Assembly: GCA_907163375.1 (NCBI GenBank)
Contig: CAJQUW010007428.1
Span: 1 to 64,000, forward strand
Source of the DNA: Prostheceraeus crozeri
Lineage: Eukaryota > Platyhelminthes > Polycladida > Euryleptidae
DNA: 64,000 nucleotides
Reading direction: 5' to 3'
Under the pieces are notes generated by a model. The model made no database searches. It was not told the DNA's origin and was given only the letters and a program-made list of their open reading frames with translations. Numbering within the stretch: position 1 is the first letter of the stretch; the number at the start of each line of letters is the position of its first letter. Below are positions 35,701 through 46,862 of the stretch, piece after piece. The position numbers were made by a program, and so were the translations under genes.

Positions 35701-37581
35701 TCTCGGAAATAACAAGACATAAATGCACTCGCGATGAACGCATGGCAGCCTTGAAATGTGAAGGAATGAAATATTCAGAGAAGGATAAGCGAAATTGTTA
35801 GTACAAGGAGAAATAAGCAGTCATCCTCACAATAATGTCGAAAGTACAGAATGAAATCGAAAATTTTTCGTCTGTTTCGCAGAATTAAATGTCATTTAAT
35901 TACCTGAACAGATGTGGACTTTCTGAATGGGTCGTTGTCTGGAACCCTAATAACAAAACAGGCGCAACTTTCACGGATGTTGTACTTAAATATCAACACT
36001 TTGCAGTACAAAATTCAGGCTTTCAATTTTACTCGTACCTCGCAGCTTCGCGATTTATCCACTAGTGAGCAATGTTTCTTTTCTGGAATAAAGTGCATGT
36101 CTACGTTAGGAAAACATCTTTGGCAAACGGGGTCGTTTTTATGTTACCACTGAACTAAGTAGTCTGATCCAGTGAACTACATGAAATACAAATATCATAT
36201 TTTTGCGCAGCAATGTTTCAATTCACTATTCAAGTTGATTCGAATGCTCCTGAGATTTTTAAAACTTTTGTAAGAACCGTTTTTGACATTTCGAATTAGC
36301 TTGGATGCAAACGGAGAATAGTAAGTTTCAGTAATTAATGTTAGTGCGAGTGGGTGCACGTGACTAAAAACATATAATTGCGATCCCCAATTTGAGACCC
36401 AAAATGTTTAATTTATACAGTATGTTGTAGCGTAAACTCTAGCATTGGCACCATGTTTTATTTTGATGCATCAATTGTCAACTTAAGAACTTTTTAGGAA
36501 GGAGGAAAACTTATTTAGAAACTTCTAAGAATTTGCTATTTTCATTAACGTATACTGTAGCTAGGGGTGATAGTTTCTCAACATTGCACCATTTGTTTCA
36601 TAGTTAATTGTCAAAAGTTGATCATGGACTAAGATGAGGCAAAAATTAATACAGCAAAAAAGAAAAATCGCCCATTTGTTTCATTTGGCTTCCGAAATAC
36701 ATTTTTAAAAATATGAACCTGCGACCCGCTCTCATTTTCAAATTATTATCTGGTAAATGAATGAACGATCGGACATGTATGACTGCATGTATTGCACACT
36801 TCCACAGATCCTGTGACCATCCAACCCAAGGTTCTGATATAAATAGAATAACATTCAAACTTGCAATGGCTATTAAATAGTCAACCGAGTAAGCAACTCT
36901 GATCAGGGTGAATATATACAATGTATACAAGTTGTATACAAGTTTTATATTGATTGATGATAGTTTGTTCCCTTTGAACGATATGTATCTACGCATGTAT
37001 TTTGATTTGAAGAATGTTCAAGCAAATATCAGTTATCTTCATTACTTTTTGCGTATAGTGTTGACACATACACACGCGATGAAATATTGCAAGTGAAACA
37101 TTCAATTTCTACATTTTTTATGAACAAACAGCAAGAATAATTTCTTTAACGGACGATCAATATTGAGCTCATTCTTGATTTCTAAATTCGTAGCCTAATT
37201 ATGCGGATGTACTATCTACACCTGGTTTACGTTATAATTAAAGATTGAAACATTCTACATAAAAGTGTTGCGTTCAAATTAAACTTGTTGTGGTCAATTT
37301 AAAAACAGTAGTAGCTTCATTTAAATGCAGCTTCGAACGTATGTGGTGTTGTGATGAATTAATCATAAGCATATTCATTAATCAACTTATACTATGCACG
37401 TTGAAAGGATGTAAGAAGTATCTGGTCTCGGGTAGAAGTCTATCCATTAAAAGATTCCGAAGAGTCTGACCAACCAACCAACCAAATATCAGAATCAGAA
37501 TGAGTTTGAAATTATGACAGAAGAATCAGATTCAATCAAGGTAACAAAACAGAAATGAGGAATAAAAGGTGATTTACATAC
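32706..37581. other. Long intron of the sushi gene, no exon supported
   Basis: 4.9 kb of AT-rich DNA. Frames such as 33,186-33,404, 34,546-34,776, 35,433-35,720 and 36,646-36,996 show no domain. Cysteine-rich readings near 36,000 and 36,800 on the minus strand were weighed and not called. Confidence 0.4.
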
Positions 37582-37717
37582 CTGGTTGACAGTAATTGAT
37601 GTACGACCAGGAATTATTGACGCAGGCTGGATATACGGGCCACCTCTCAAGAGTTCCAACCGCACAAGAAACTCTAATGGTTCTTTTCTTCATATTTTCC
37701 ATCCCTTCGTCATTCAA
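37582..37717 (-). CDS. Sushi domain gene, internal exon
   Basis: The acceptor ACATTGCAG precedes 37,717 (phase 0) and the donor GTATGT follows 37,582 (phase 1); the length is 136 bp. It reads LNDEGMENMKKRTIRVSCAV, then GTLERWPVYPACVNNSWSYI, then NYCQP. Joined by phase to the exon at 42,097, which ends NTCNSVE, it gives a C...VSC...W..YPAC pattern like a short, diverged sushi module, and then a spacer to the next module. The acceptor's pyrimidine tract is modest, so an alternative start further upstream is possible. I am surer of the donor than of the acceptor. Confidence 0.55.
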
Positions 37718-37879
37718 CTGCAATGTTCCAAGCATTTGTTGATGCGAATATACATGATGCATTTGATTACAGGATTTGCTTATAATCATTGCAGACAGAC
37801 ATAAATGCATTCAAAAGTATAAAGCGAGTGTAGTGTAAGTGAATATATCGATATATCGATAGAGTCTGCATGTATATAA

Positions 37880-40800
37880 CAGAGTAAGAACCGGCCAGGC
37901 CGGTTTTTGCTGGCCGACCGGCTGGCCGGTTTTAGTAACGCCGGCCGCCGGACCGGCCGGCCGGTTATTGAATTATATCCATGTCGATCGTTGACGACAT
38001 TCAGTCTAGAATAAATTGCTTAGTCAATCATTTTAAGAGCATGTAAATGTAACATACATGTATGTACAGGTGCTGCTCACAAAAATAGAATATTTTCAAA
38101 ACTTCTTGCATAAATTGTTTTTAATCCACTCAGACGTTTTGGATACATATAGCTTTAAAAATCAGTGGTGCATTATTATAAGAGTGTCGTGAACATTATT
38201 ACAGAATGTCGTGAGACTATTTTCTCAAGTTGTTTTATGAGGTATAGTTGTATATTCTCTCGAAGAGTGAATAACAAGCTAGAACACCATTTCAAAAAAT
38301 AGAATAACCAAGTTGGTGTTCCACAAAAGTAGAATAACTTTCATGCTTCTAACGAACATAACAAGAAAGTTAGTATTTGGTGGCTGAACCCTTGGCGGTG
38401 ATATCGCTTGTATTCTCCGAGGCATGGAGTCAACTAGGCATACAAGCACGTTCATGAAAGGTCAGCGATGTGGACACATTGAACTACACAAGATGAAGCA
38501 CTTTGAACACGGTTCATAGTCCCCCATTTCGATACTCATATTTTCTTTTATTGAGTAAACAAGTGATCTGTAAGTTTTGACATGTGATCATGCTACAAAT
38601 TGGTCAACAACGCCATCAAATTGATTATTTAGAAATGTTTGAGCAGTTAATAATTTGTTTTTGTGCGCTGCATCTCTTTTCGAGAACAAAACACCAGGGC
38701 AGCATGGCGAAGAATTAATATTGATAAAAATTAATTCTTAAATTTATATAAATCAGTGATCTCAATCAAAATGATGTGTGTTTGAACACACTGAAACCTC
38801 CCTTGCTGGTAAAACAAATTGAATTGTTATTAATGCTTCCTGCTTTGGTTTTTGATAATTTCATAGATTCGTTATCTAGGCCTACTCGTGTTTTACATAT
38901 GTCCACTATTGATAATGCGTAATGCCTACAGACATGCTTTTGATGATCACAATGATAAATGTGATATTGTATATAAATACATTTATAATTAATGCTCTTA
39001 CCAGGGCTCTTCTATCATGCATAATTCTATTAATCTGGGAAATTTCATAGTCTATGAACATTTTTCTTTCAGAAATTAGCATTTTTTTATAACAAACATA
39101 TACTATCATTTTTGCCGATTAAAATCTCAATCCATGAATTTGTTGTTTGATTTTGATAATTCAAGGACTGAAGCTATGGATCTGATACAAATAGGCGAAT
39201 AAAGTTGAACAGGAGAGTATTGAATAAACATTGTTCAATATATCCACACTGAGTGGTTCAACAAGCCCCACATATGAGGTATATTGAGCCACTTTGGCAA
39301 GAAATTTTAATTTCAAATTGTGAGGAGATGAAATGACGCAGAAACGTCCAACAACTCAGACATTATTTTGCATGCCCTCAACTTTTCATCCGAGTTTGAT
39401 TTTCGTTTACTTGATTCAGTATATTCAAACTATCGAGAAAAGTTCAAAAACATGCTCAATGTGCCCCACCCTCCCCAAACGTCAGTACCACAAGGGACAA
39501 TAACAAACCATTACCTAGCCTGCGATTGTTCGGTCAATCTCCGAATGCATTGAGTGAGGAGTGGCTTAGAATCAAGCGCCTACCAGCTCCCACAGATTTC
39601 TATTTTTGTGGACCGCTCGATCAAATATTCTATCCATTGTGAAATGACTTTTGCTCAAAGATGGTGTTGTAGACGCATGCTGTTATTTCATAACAAGGCA
39701 TAGCTTGCACAACCACTAAAAATGATCTTCTGTAGTCCATGTTTGATCTGTCTTCGATTTCTTTCAAGCATAGGAATGTACACAAGCCTGGATATTCTAT
39801 CTTGCTCCAGCAAACAGATTTATTCTATTTTTGTGAACAGAATCTGTAATTTGAGATTATGTCTGCGTGCATGCTTTGTGATGTAAATATTGTAAACTGT
39901 TCTTTAAACAGTTAAAAAATGATAGCCGGCAACTTAAACATGTAGTTCAAACCATACTTTATCTCAAATAAAGTTTCCAGAATCACACATTCTAGCCTGT
40001 ATAAATTCCGGAAGCATTTCGTGTTCCTCAACCTATCTTTTATAAAATTATTCCAGATCCTGAATAATTTCACTACATGGCATAGACTAGTTTATATAGC
40101 GGATGGAGCTTAGTCATTCAATGACCAATGGATTTCTATGTAACCTAGAGCATACTGTCCGAACATTTGACAGTGGATCGTAGATGATTGTTTGATAAGC
40201 TAATTGCACGCGATAGATTTTGATTGACGTAGGTACAGCAACACTCCGTCTCGGCTTAGGACACTCACTGAAATGAAAAATTGATGACAACTTTGGCGAG
40301 CTCATTGTTCCAGACTCTTACACGTCAGCTCGTGGTCATCAATGTAAACTCAAAAGATCTGAATTTAAACTATAGTAGAGTTCTCCATTGACATTGCAAG
40401 TAATTAGAATTCCTTCACACGTGAAGAAGCAAATACCACTTCAGTAAATCACTTCAAATCAAGTTTACGCGTCGTAGACAAAACGTTTGTAACATCAGCA
40501 CTTAGTCAGTAAATCAAACTGTTCATCTCGGAACATTTGTCGCTAGAAAAACTTTTATTATATTGGAACTTAGAATTTGTTGACCGCTTTAAGCTTTCTT
40601 TGGATAGACACATATATTATTATTGTATTAATGTTATCATGACATCAATGCCCGTTTGGGTCATAAATTTGATTATCTGTTTTCAATTTATTTATGTTTG
40701 ATTGACTTTGAAAATGCAGTTATCATTATCATAAATTACAAAGTAGGCCTGCAACTCATTAGACTAGTAAATAAGTCATTACAAGTATTACTGCTCATCA

Positions 40801-41084
40801 CACAAAACATGATATCACAAATAATACAAATAATTGCATTGAGTAATATTATGTTGTAATAGGCAACTCACACTTATACGGATTACCGGTAAGCCTACCA
40901 TTCATGCATTTCATGCATGCTATGTGGAAATTGAATAATGGCTAATGGCACAAGTTGACCAAATAAAGCCTGTCGATCAATAATATCGCAAACCGGTATA
41001 GAGACGCCAGGCACCGTCCCATCCCCGACCGGCCGGCTCTGATGACGCCGACTGCCGGTCCGACCCCGGCCGGTTCCAACCCTG
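37880..41084. mobile_element. Probable hAT element with CCGGCC-rich ends
   Basis: The left end is CAGAGTAAGAACCGGCC. The right end, reverse-complemented, is CAGGGTTGGAACCGGCC. Both lead into CCGG/GGCCGG-rich subterminal DNA (37,890-37,965 and 41,015-41,080) that stands out from the AT-rich surroundings. The flanking 8-mers GTATATAA and GATATAAT are similar but not identical, so the target duplication is only approximate. No transposase is seen. A Tc1-like element lies inside it (38,067-39,846), so this one is older. It is in an intron of the sushi gene. Confidence 0.5.
38067..39846. mobile_element. Tc1/mariner-type element, non-autonomous, nested in a hAT
   Basis: The left end is CAGGTGCTGCTCAC then AAAAATAGAATA. 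The right end, reverse-complemented, is CAGATTCTGTTCAC then AAAAATAGAATA. TA flanks both ends (38,065-38,066 and 39,847-39,848). Further AAAATAGAATA-like words at about 38,300, 38,328 and 39,600 form subterminal inverted repeats. CTTGGCGGTGATATCGCTTG and CGAGGCATGGAGTCAAC near 38,390-38,435 look like Tc1-family sequence. No transposase frame survives. Confidence 0.7.
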
Positions 41085-42096
41085 GATATAATACTCGTAC
41101 ATGCATGTATATGTACGGTATACAATAATTATATTACGTGTACATATGCATACATGCACATCTATTTGAAATTACATGGATATAACAATCAACGCACTTT
41201 TCAAACCATTATGTCGATTGCAAGACATGCCGGAATGATCAGACGACGGAAGTTGATTTGCTTCATACGTGAGTGGAACATTATCAATGAGCGCGTTGAT
41301 CAATGATGCGTGCGTTCTTTACTCAGAGTTTTCATCTGCACGATGAACCGCTAAAATACCGTACAAGTAAAATGGTACGAGTATAGATTAAACAGTGATT
41401 CAACATAAAATGCACATGGGATTTCAGCAATTTGTATTTTGTGCTAATTTTAGCAGTTAACATTAACGTGCGGATACAAAGTTCTGGAAAATACAAATGA
41501 TTTTTTTTGTTTAGAACAATGCCTTTGAATGGCTAGATAGCGAAAAAGAGCGAAGTTTACTGTTAGCCATAAGCGAGGATGGAAATTTATATGCAAAATA
41601 TGCAAAATATACTTACGCATTGTCAATCGATAGGTATGATAAATTTCAAAGTAAAATCGATTTGACCAATTTGAAACTGAACGAATAGATATTACAACAC
41701 AACCAGTCATAGTTGCGTTCTACGTGTCTATTAAGTCAATTTGCAAGTATATCAAGTTATCATTATGGATTCTGTGTTTTATTTTTGAATTTTCGAATAC
41801 AAGAAATACAAAAAATTCTAAGATTTGGGCTAGGTTGTAAGGGACTGCACCAGTCTTAGCGTGTCATTTCAGATCATGACAGTGACTGTTCTCGCATTTC
41901 GTGAGGAATCCCAAGTGGGATGTGTGCTTATGTGTCATTAGCCACAACATCACTTATCAAGCATCAATAAATTCCTCGTATTTAAACCGTGATTTAATTC
42001 CTCTAACATATTCAGGCTTACTTTGACATCTGCGTCCGATACGATGTGCAACACTAATTCACAGAGCAATAAAAGTAAGCATCAATTTGTTCTCAC

Positions 42097-42214
42097 CTCA
42101 ACTGAATTGCACGTATTTATGCAGTTGATCGGTTGAGGAACCCAAAGATCTTGTGAGCCACATCGAAGAGTTTCAGATGTTCCTCTTCCCTTGACTTGAT
42201 ATCCTGACAGACAT
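42097..42214 (-). CDS. Sushi domain gene, exon with half a sushi module
   Basis: The acceptor CTTTGCTTCAG precedes 42,214 (phase 2) and the donor GTGAGA follows 42,097 (phase 0); the length is 118 bp. The framed reading is CLSGYQVKGRGTSETLRCGS, then QDLWVPQPINCINTCNSVE. This is the second half of a sushi module: Cys2 with GY, Cys3, the W, then P-x-x-C as Cys4. The first half must be on an upstream exon ending in phase 2, which I could not find to the right of this point. A longer minus frame over 42,117-42,398 is a shadow of this exon. Most similar families are secreted adhesion or complement-type proteins. Confidence 0.65.
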
Positions 42215-44325
42215 CTGAAGCAAAGGAAATTCTGATGAATTTATGAATCGTTGAATTATAATTTTCATTACGGAATGAGCTGAGCTGAACAACAAAGTTT
42301 TCAAAGGGAAGACGAGGTGACTCAAGCTCAGCTTCCTGTTCACCTAGCAAGACAGGGCGTGGTTCCGATGACAATTCTAACAGAGACAGATAACGCAATA
42401 CGACCAGCAGTCTGTCGAGAAATTTTATTAGTCGATAAATGAGATATATAGATACTTTTTATTCATCCAAGAAGGAAAGATTGTTAAATGTTTATATACT
42501 CATATCTATCAGAATCTCTCATCAAAAAATGACACTTCATTGGTTTGAATATGCGCTCAAGCATTCGAATTCAATAACTGATTTTTGTTTAAAAAAAGTC
42601 AGAATTGCATCTAACTTTACATTTTTATGTTTTGTGTGAACTTGTGGTAGAAACTGGAACAATATGGATTAAATTTAAAAGCAAGTCTGAGACGCGCATG
42701 AATAATAGAAGATCTTGAATTTACTGTAGCCTGATTTGTTTTTTCTCTATCAATCCAACTATGCAAGTCATAGGAAACCTGAACAAGTTGATATATGCGG
42801 GGCTATTGCGCTTAAGATAAATATTGTAGACGTACATCGTCAAGGCTAACGGATATATGCATGATTAGGATTTAAAAATTCACTGTGGAATTGAATGAAG
42901 CTGTATTGAATGTGGAATTGAATGTGGAATTTACTGTAGCATCACTTCTCCACTGTGTCTCTGGGAGCTGGATGGTCCTCATATTGTCAGACTACTCCTA
43001 AGTTTTGTGATTCTTTTATTCCAGATATCCCTCCTGACGAATACGCATTGCATTCATGGAACTCGACCACAATACCCAAAAATCAGAAGGCCAAGCACTT
43101 TATCACAGTGCCATGGAGACCATGAAGGAATAATTGTATGCATATACTCAAGTGTGTTGGAAAACTAGCAATGCTTGGTAGAAGCAATAAAAAATAATCT
43201 TCCTTTGGTAAACCGACCAATAACTCTGCTCACGATATGTAATGCAATTTTGCATGTTAATGAGTCGGCTGCTATGAGTTTGTCCAAATTAAATTGATCG
43301 TATGTTATAAAATACATGTATGTTTGGTGTCAATTATAGTGGGAAATATCTTCGAAATAAGTTTGACTTATTCATATAGCCTGAATTCAAATACAATGCA
43401 TGTATAGCATTGCTATTTTGTCTACGATGAAATGTTAAATCATCAAAATTGTTGCCATCCTGACTTTCATTGCTCTTTTTGTGAGGTATTAGATTCTGTC
43501 TCCTGAAAAGAAAATTTTCACTAAGGGGCTTATTCTTTGATTATTTCATTAACGTCACGAAAAACTTCATGTTAACGACAGTTAGTCTTCTAGAAGCACC
43601 CAGAGTCACAGAGTGAAACATGGAAGTTACAGAATCAGTCTTACCCCTACCCGCTGGCTTGTGTGCATCAAGTTGAATTATACATCAGATTGAACAACAG
43701 CATGGAAGATGATAGAGGATATTGTGGCTGCAAGAATGCAATATTTTCATCTACATCATTGAGGCAACTGCAGAAGGAATAGTGTATTTACTTTTGTACA
43801 TGCACACTTTTAGAGGACACAGCCCTCTAAGTAAGCATTGATGTCTTTATGCATTTCAAGCACTTTCATAAGTGCATTTTCTAATGCCATTCATGATGTA
43901 TCACAAGCATTTGCTGAAAAATCTGTTGGACATTTTGCATTTTGACTTTCATTCCGATAGTATACAAAGCACTTCTTCATTTAAATATTCTTTTCCTTCA
44001 TTAAGTACTCCCTTCATCAAGCACATGGGACAGTGGATGCTTTCAGAATTGGCCGATTAATCATGAGGTCGTGTGATCGACTCATTTCTGTATTGTTCTC
44101 TTATCTAGGAAAACGCGTTTGTGACAAAAATTTGCGTAGAGAAAATAATTCGGCTGTGATCAGTTCTGTGAATGGAAACTCCTATTCAGAAACTTTTTCT
44201 AAAATATTATATTACACCTTTTTGCGTTCCTATTACATTTGTGGCGCTCTACTTAAGAACATTGCGACCAAAAAAGTTACGACCCTTGCCTCGGTCCTGT
44301 TCACGCCAACTAAGCTTTGATTGCA
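42215..44325. other. No supported gene
   Basis: The 5' continuation of the sushi gene should lie at or beyond here on the minus strand, but I found no framed exon. A plus-strand acceptor-like TTTATTCCAG at about 43,015-43,024 followed by a Cys-containing frame was not convincing. Confidence 0.35.
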
Positions 44326-44500
44326 TTAGGCCTCAGCTACACTGAAAGCAAAGCAAGCGCGAGCGTCCCGAGCAAACGTATGTCCGCAAGGTATTAATCG
44401 CTCTGGTTTGCTTTGCTCGCAGTGTGGCAGTCTACAACTGCTGCAATGATGACTTTACATTTGCTGCAAAACGCTTGGAAAAGCTCGCAGCGTGGCCTTA
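44326..44500. mobile_element. Harbinger-like MITE (44,329-44,497)
   Basis: A 169-bp stretch starts GGCCTCAGCTACACTG and ends CGCAGCGTGGCC, roughly inverted to each other. TTA flanks both sides (44,326-44,328 and 44,498-44,500), a 3-bp target duplication of the PIF/Harbinger kind. The interior is GC-richer and has inverted AAAGCAAAGC and GCTTTGCTCGC words. Non-coding. Confidence 0.55.
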
Positions 44501-44959
44501 GACATGATAATCCGCCTGCCACACCGAGTTTCTGCAAAGAACGAAGCCGAAAATGAGACTTTCACAGAATGAGGTACACCCTGTGCCTACTACGAATCTG
44601 TGCGTATGACAAGTTCCAGTTGGTTCCTCTTCTTATCAGACAGGATAGAAAAAAACACAATCCAATGGGAAGCAGATTGCTTTTTAGTTAAAATGGAATC
44701 TTCTATGTTTTCTCTGATTAAGCGAAAAGTACTAGTACCAGAGTCACAATTTTAAGAGTCATTTCCTATCATGTTCATGCTTCCCTGTCTATGAAGCTGC
44801 ACACATTCAGATTTGGCAAACCTCCTGCTGCCAGAAAACACGAACATCGTGACCCACTTTATCCACATTTAACCACGTTCTCGCATACATCGCCGATAAG
44901 AGGCATGATAATATAACATGCTCATGATGAGAAATGACCTGAAAACATACCATGCCGAA
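44501..44959. other. Intergenic, nothing recognised
   Basis: No frame, RNA or repeat that I can support between the MITE and the RTE-type LINE tail. Confidence 0.35.
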
Positions 44960-46862
44960 AATTCATCATCATCCTTTATCTGCCCACTGCAGGGCGAAGG
45001 CCTCAGTATGACACTTCCACCACCTTCTGTCTCCGGCTAATTGTGGCCAGTCAATTGTGTTGCAGAACAGCGCAATTTCTTCATGCCACTTTCTTGGCGG
45101 TCTTCCTCTTCTTCGCTTTCCTTCCCAATGTGTCCAGCCCACTGCCACTTTCTTGCCTTCACCATTTGTAGTGTGTCCCTGGCCTTTGTCATTCTTCGCA
45201 CCCATTCGTTTGTCTTCCTGTCTATGAATGTTATCTTCAAACTTCTTCTCTCCATCTTCATTTGTATAGCTCTGATCTTCTGTTCCGTCTTCTTTGTCAT
45301 TGTCCAAGTTTCAACGTCGTAGATTGATGCTGGTATTACACATGACTCTAGTACCTTCCGCTTTAGAGAGATAGGTAGATTGCTGATGAAAATGTCTCAA
45401 TGTTTGTTGAAAGCGTCCCACGCTATACCTATCCTCCTCGATACTTGGTTTTTTTCATTGAGGCTGAATCGGTGTCTGAGATATATGTAGTCCTCGGTTT
45501 CCTCGATCTCTTTCCCATTTATTTATCATTTTCGACCGTCTACATAAGTTGTTTAGCATGCACTTTGTTTTTGCTGTGTTTATTCTCAGAAGTGTACTTC
45601 ACTTTCGTTGATTAACTCCTCCATCATGATCTTCAGTTCGCTGGCTGACTTCGCAATGATGACAATGTCGTCCGCGAATCTTAGATGTGACAGTATTTCT
45701 TCTTCAATGTTTATGCCTCTTTCTTCCCAATTAATTTTTCGGAAAATCTGCTCGAGCACCGCCGTGAAGAGCTTTGGAGAGATGGTATCGCATTGTCTGA
45801 CTCCTTTCATTATTTTGATCTTTTTGCTTTCTTTGTCTAACGTTACTGTTACAGAGCTATCTGTATAGATGTTCTCTAGTAGTTCTGTAAAGTTGTCTTG
45901 AACTCCTTGTAGTCGTAGAGCAGCTAACGTTGATTGCGTTTCAATAGAGTCGAATGCTTTTTCATAGTCGATGAATGCCAGACATAGAGGTAAGTTGTAT
46001 TCGCTTGATTTCTGCTTGAGCATGTTTAGGGCATGTACGTGTATGTGGTCGACCATTGAGTATCCACGTCTGAAGACCGCCTGTTCCCGTGGTTGTTGTG
46101 TGTCCAAGGTCTTCTGAATTCTGTTGGATATGATTTTCGTGAATAATTTATAAATATTTGATAACAGACAGATTGGACGGTAGTTCTTCAATTCTTTTCT
46201 GTTTCCTTTTTAAAGCAGCAATACCATATTAGCGTTCTTCCAGCTTGATGGGATCTCTCGTTGTTGCAGACACTTGTTAAATAATTTTGTTAAACTCTGT
46301 ATTATAGCTTATTTGCCTTCTTGTAGTGTTTTAATTAGGATGTTATCGCTTCCTGCGGCCTTCCCTTTTTTCATACTTTTGACAGCTGCTTCAACTTCTG
46401 CTTCCATGATCAATGAGTAGTGGTGATTTTTGGCTTACTGTTACTTTTGTAAAGTACACTGTAAAATTCTTCAATTCTTTTGAGTATTCTGTCTTTGTCG
46501 GTTAATTCGTTTCCTTCTTTGTCGTTTAATGCCGTTATTGTTTCTTGTCCGGTTTTGAACGATCTTTTCGTTTTCTTTAAACTTTTTCCTTGCTCGATAG
46601 TTTTTCTTATGCACTCCACATTTTTCTTTCTTATTTCTTCTCTGATGTTCTTCCTGATAGTTTTACATAATTCTGCATATTCAGTGTCGCTCCTTCCAGC
46701 TCCGGCTCTCTTCATTTCTCTTCTCTTTTTCATTAACTCTCTGGTGTCATTCCCGATTGCTTTTTTGGCGTGCTGTATATGCTGTTTCTTGTGCACATTC
46801 TCCAATTATCTTTGTCATCTCTTCTGCGTATTCATTTAGGTCGTATTCATTTTCTGCCTAAA
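44960..46862 (-). mobile_element. 5'-truncated RTE-type LINE, broken
   Basis: The minus strand begins mid-element near 46,862 with ENEYDLNEYAEEMTKII, so the endonuclease is lost. It passes through a Lys-rich linker (46,805-46,410), the RT palm (46,191-45,586) and a C-terminal block GKRRRGRPPRKWHEEI, then DWPQLAGDRRWWKCHTEAF (about 45,130-44,975). That block is the typical end of RTE/HmRTE proteins. The 3' end carries a GATGATGATGAAT tail at about 44,970. The coding pieces lie in different frames, with at least three changes. No target duplication was identified. Confidence 0.75.
45586..46191 (-). pseudogene. RTE-type reverse transcriptase palm domain
   Basis: A 201-codon frame. It reads KNYRPICLLSNIYKLFTKII, then QPREQAVFRRGYSMVDHIHV, then CLAFIDYEKAFDSIETQSTL with the first catalytic aspartate. 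GVRQCDTISPKLFTAVLEQI and LSHLRFADDIVIIAKSASEL, with the catalytic pair, follow. The QGDTISP motif reads QCDTISP, one change. The wording matches the RTE clade common in invertebrate genomes. Upstream and downstream protein parts are shifted to other frames, so the enzyme is not made whole. Confidence 0.75.

Noticed and set aside
35900-36170. Minus-strand Cys-rich reading NDPVCQRCFPNVDMHFI
   Set aside because: The only acceptor nearby is followed by an in-frame stop, and the cysteine spacing is not a clear sushi pattern.
36646-36996. Minus frame of 116 codons with an acceptor-like site at about 36,835
   Set aside because: No frame gives a recognisable module and no donor keeps phase with the other exons.
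40114-40305. Minus-strand sushi-like exon (ECPKPRRSVAVPTS...) with an acceptor-like TTTTTCATTTCAG
   Set aside because: It lies inside the probable hAT, its entry phase 2 does not fit the neighbouring exons, and there is no donor before its stop.
43015-43190. Plus-strand acceptor TTTATTCCAG followed by a Cys-containing frame
   Set aside because: It is on the strand opposite to the sushi gene, has no module pattern and no convincing donor.
45041-45868. Plus-strand frames over the RTE-type LINE (Phe/Ser/Leu-rich)
   Set aside because: They are antisense shadows of the minus-strand reverse transcriptase.
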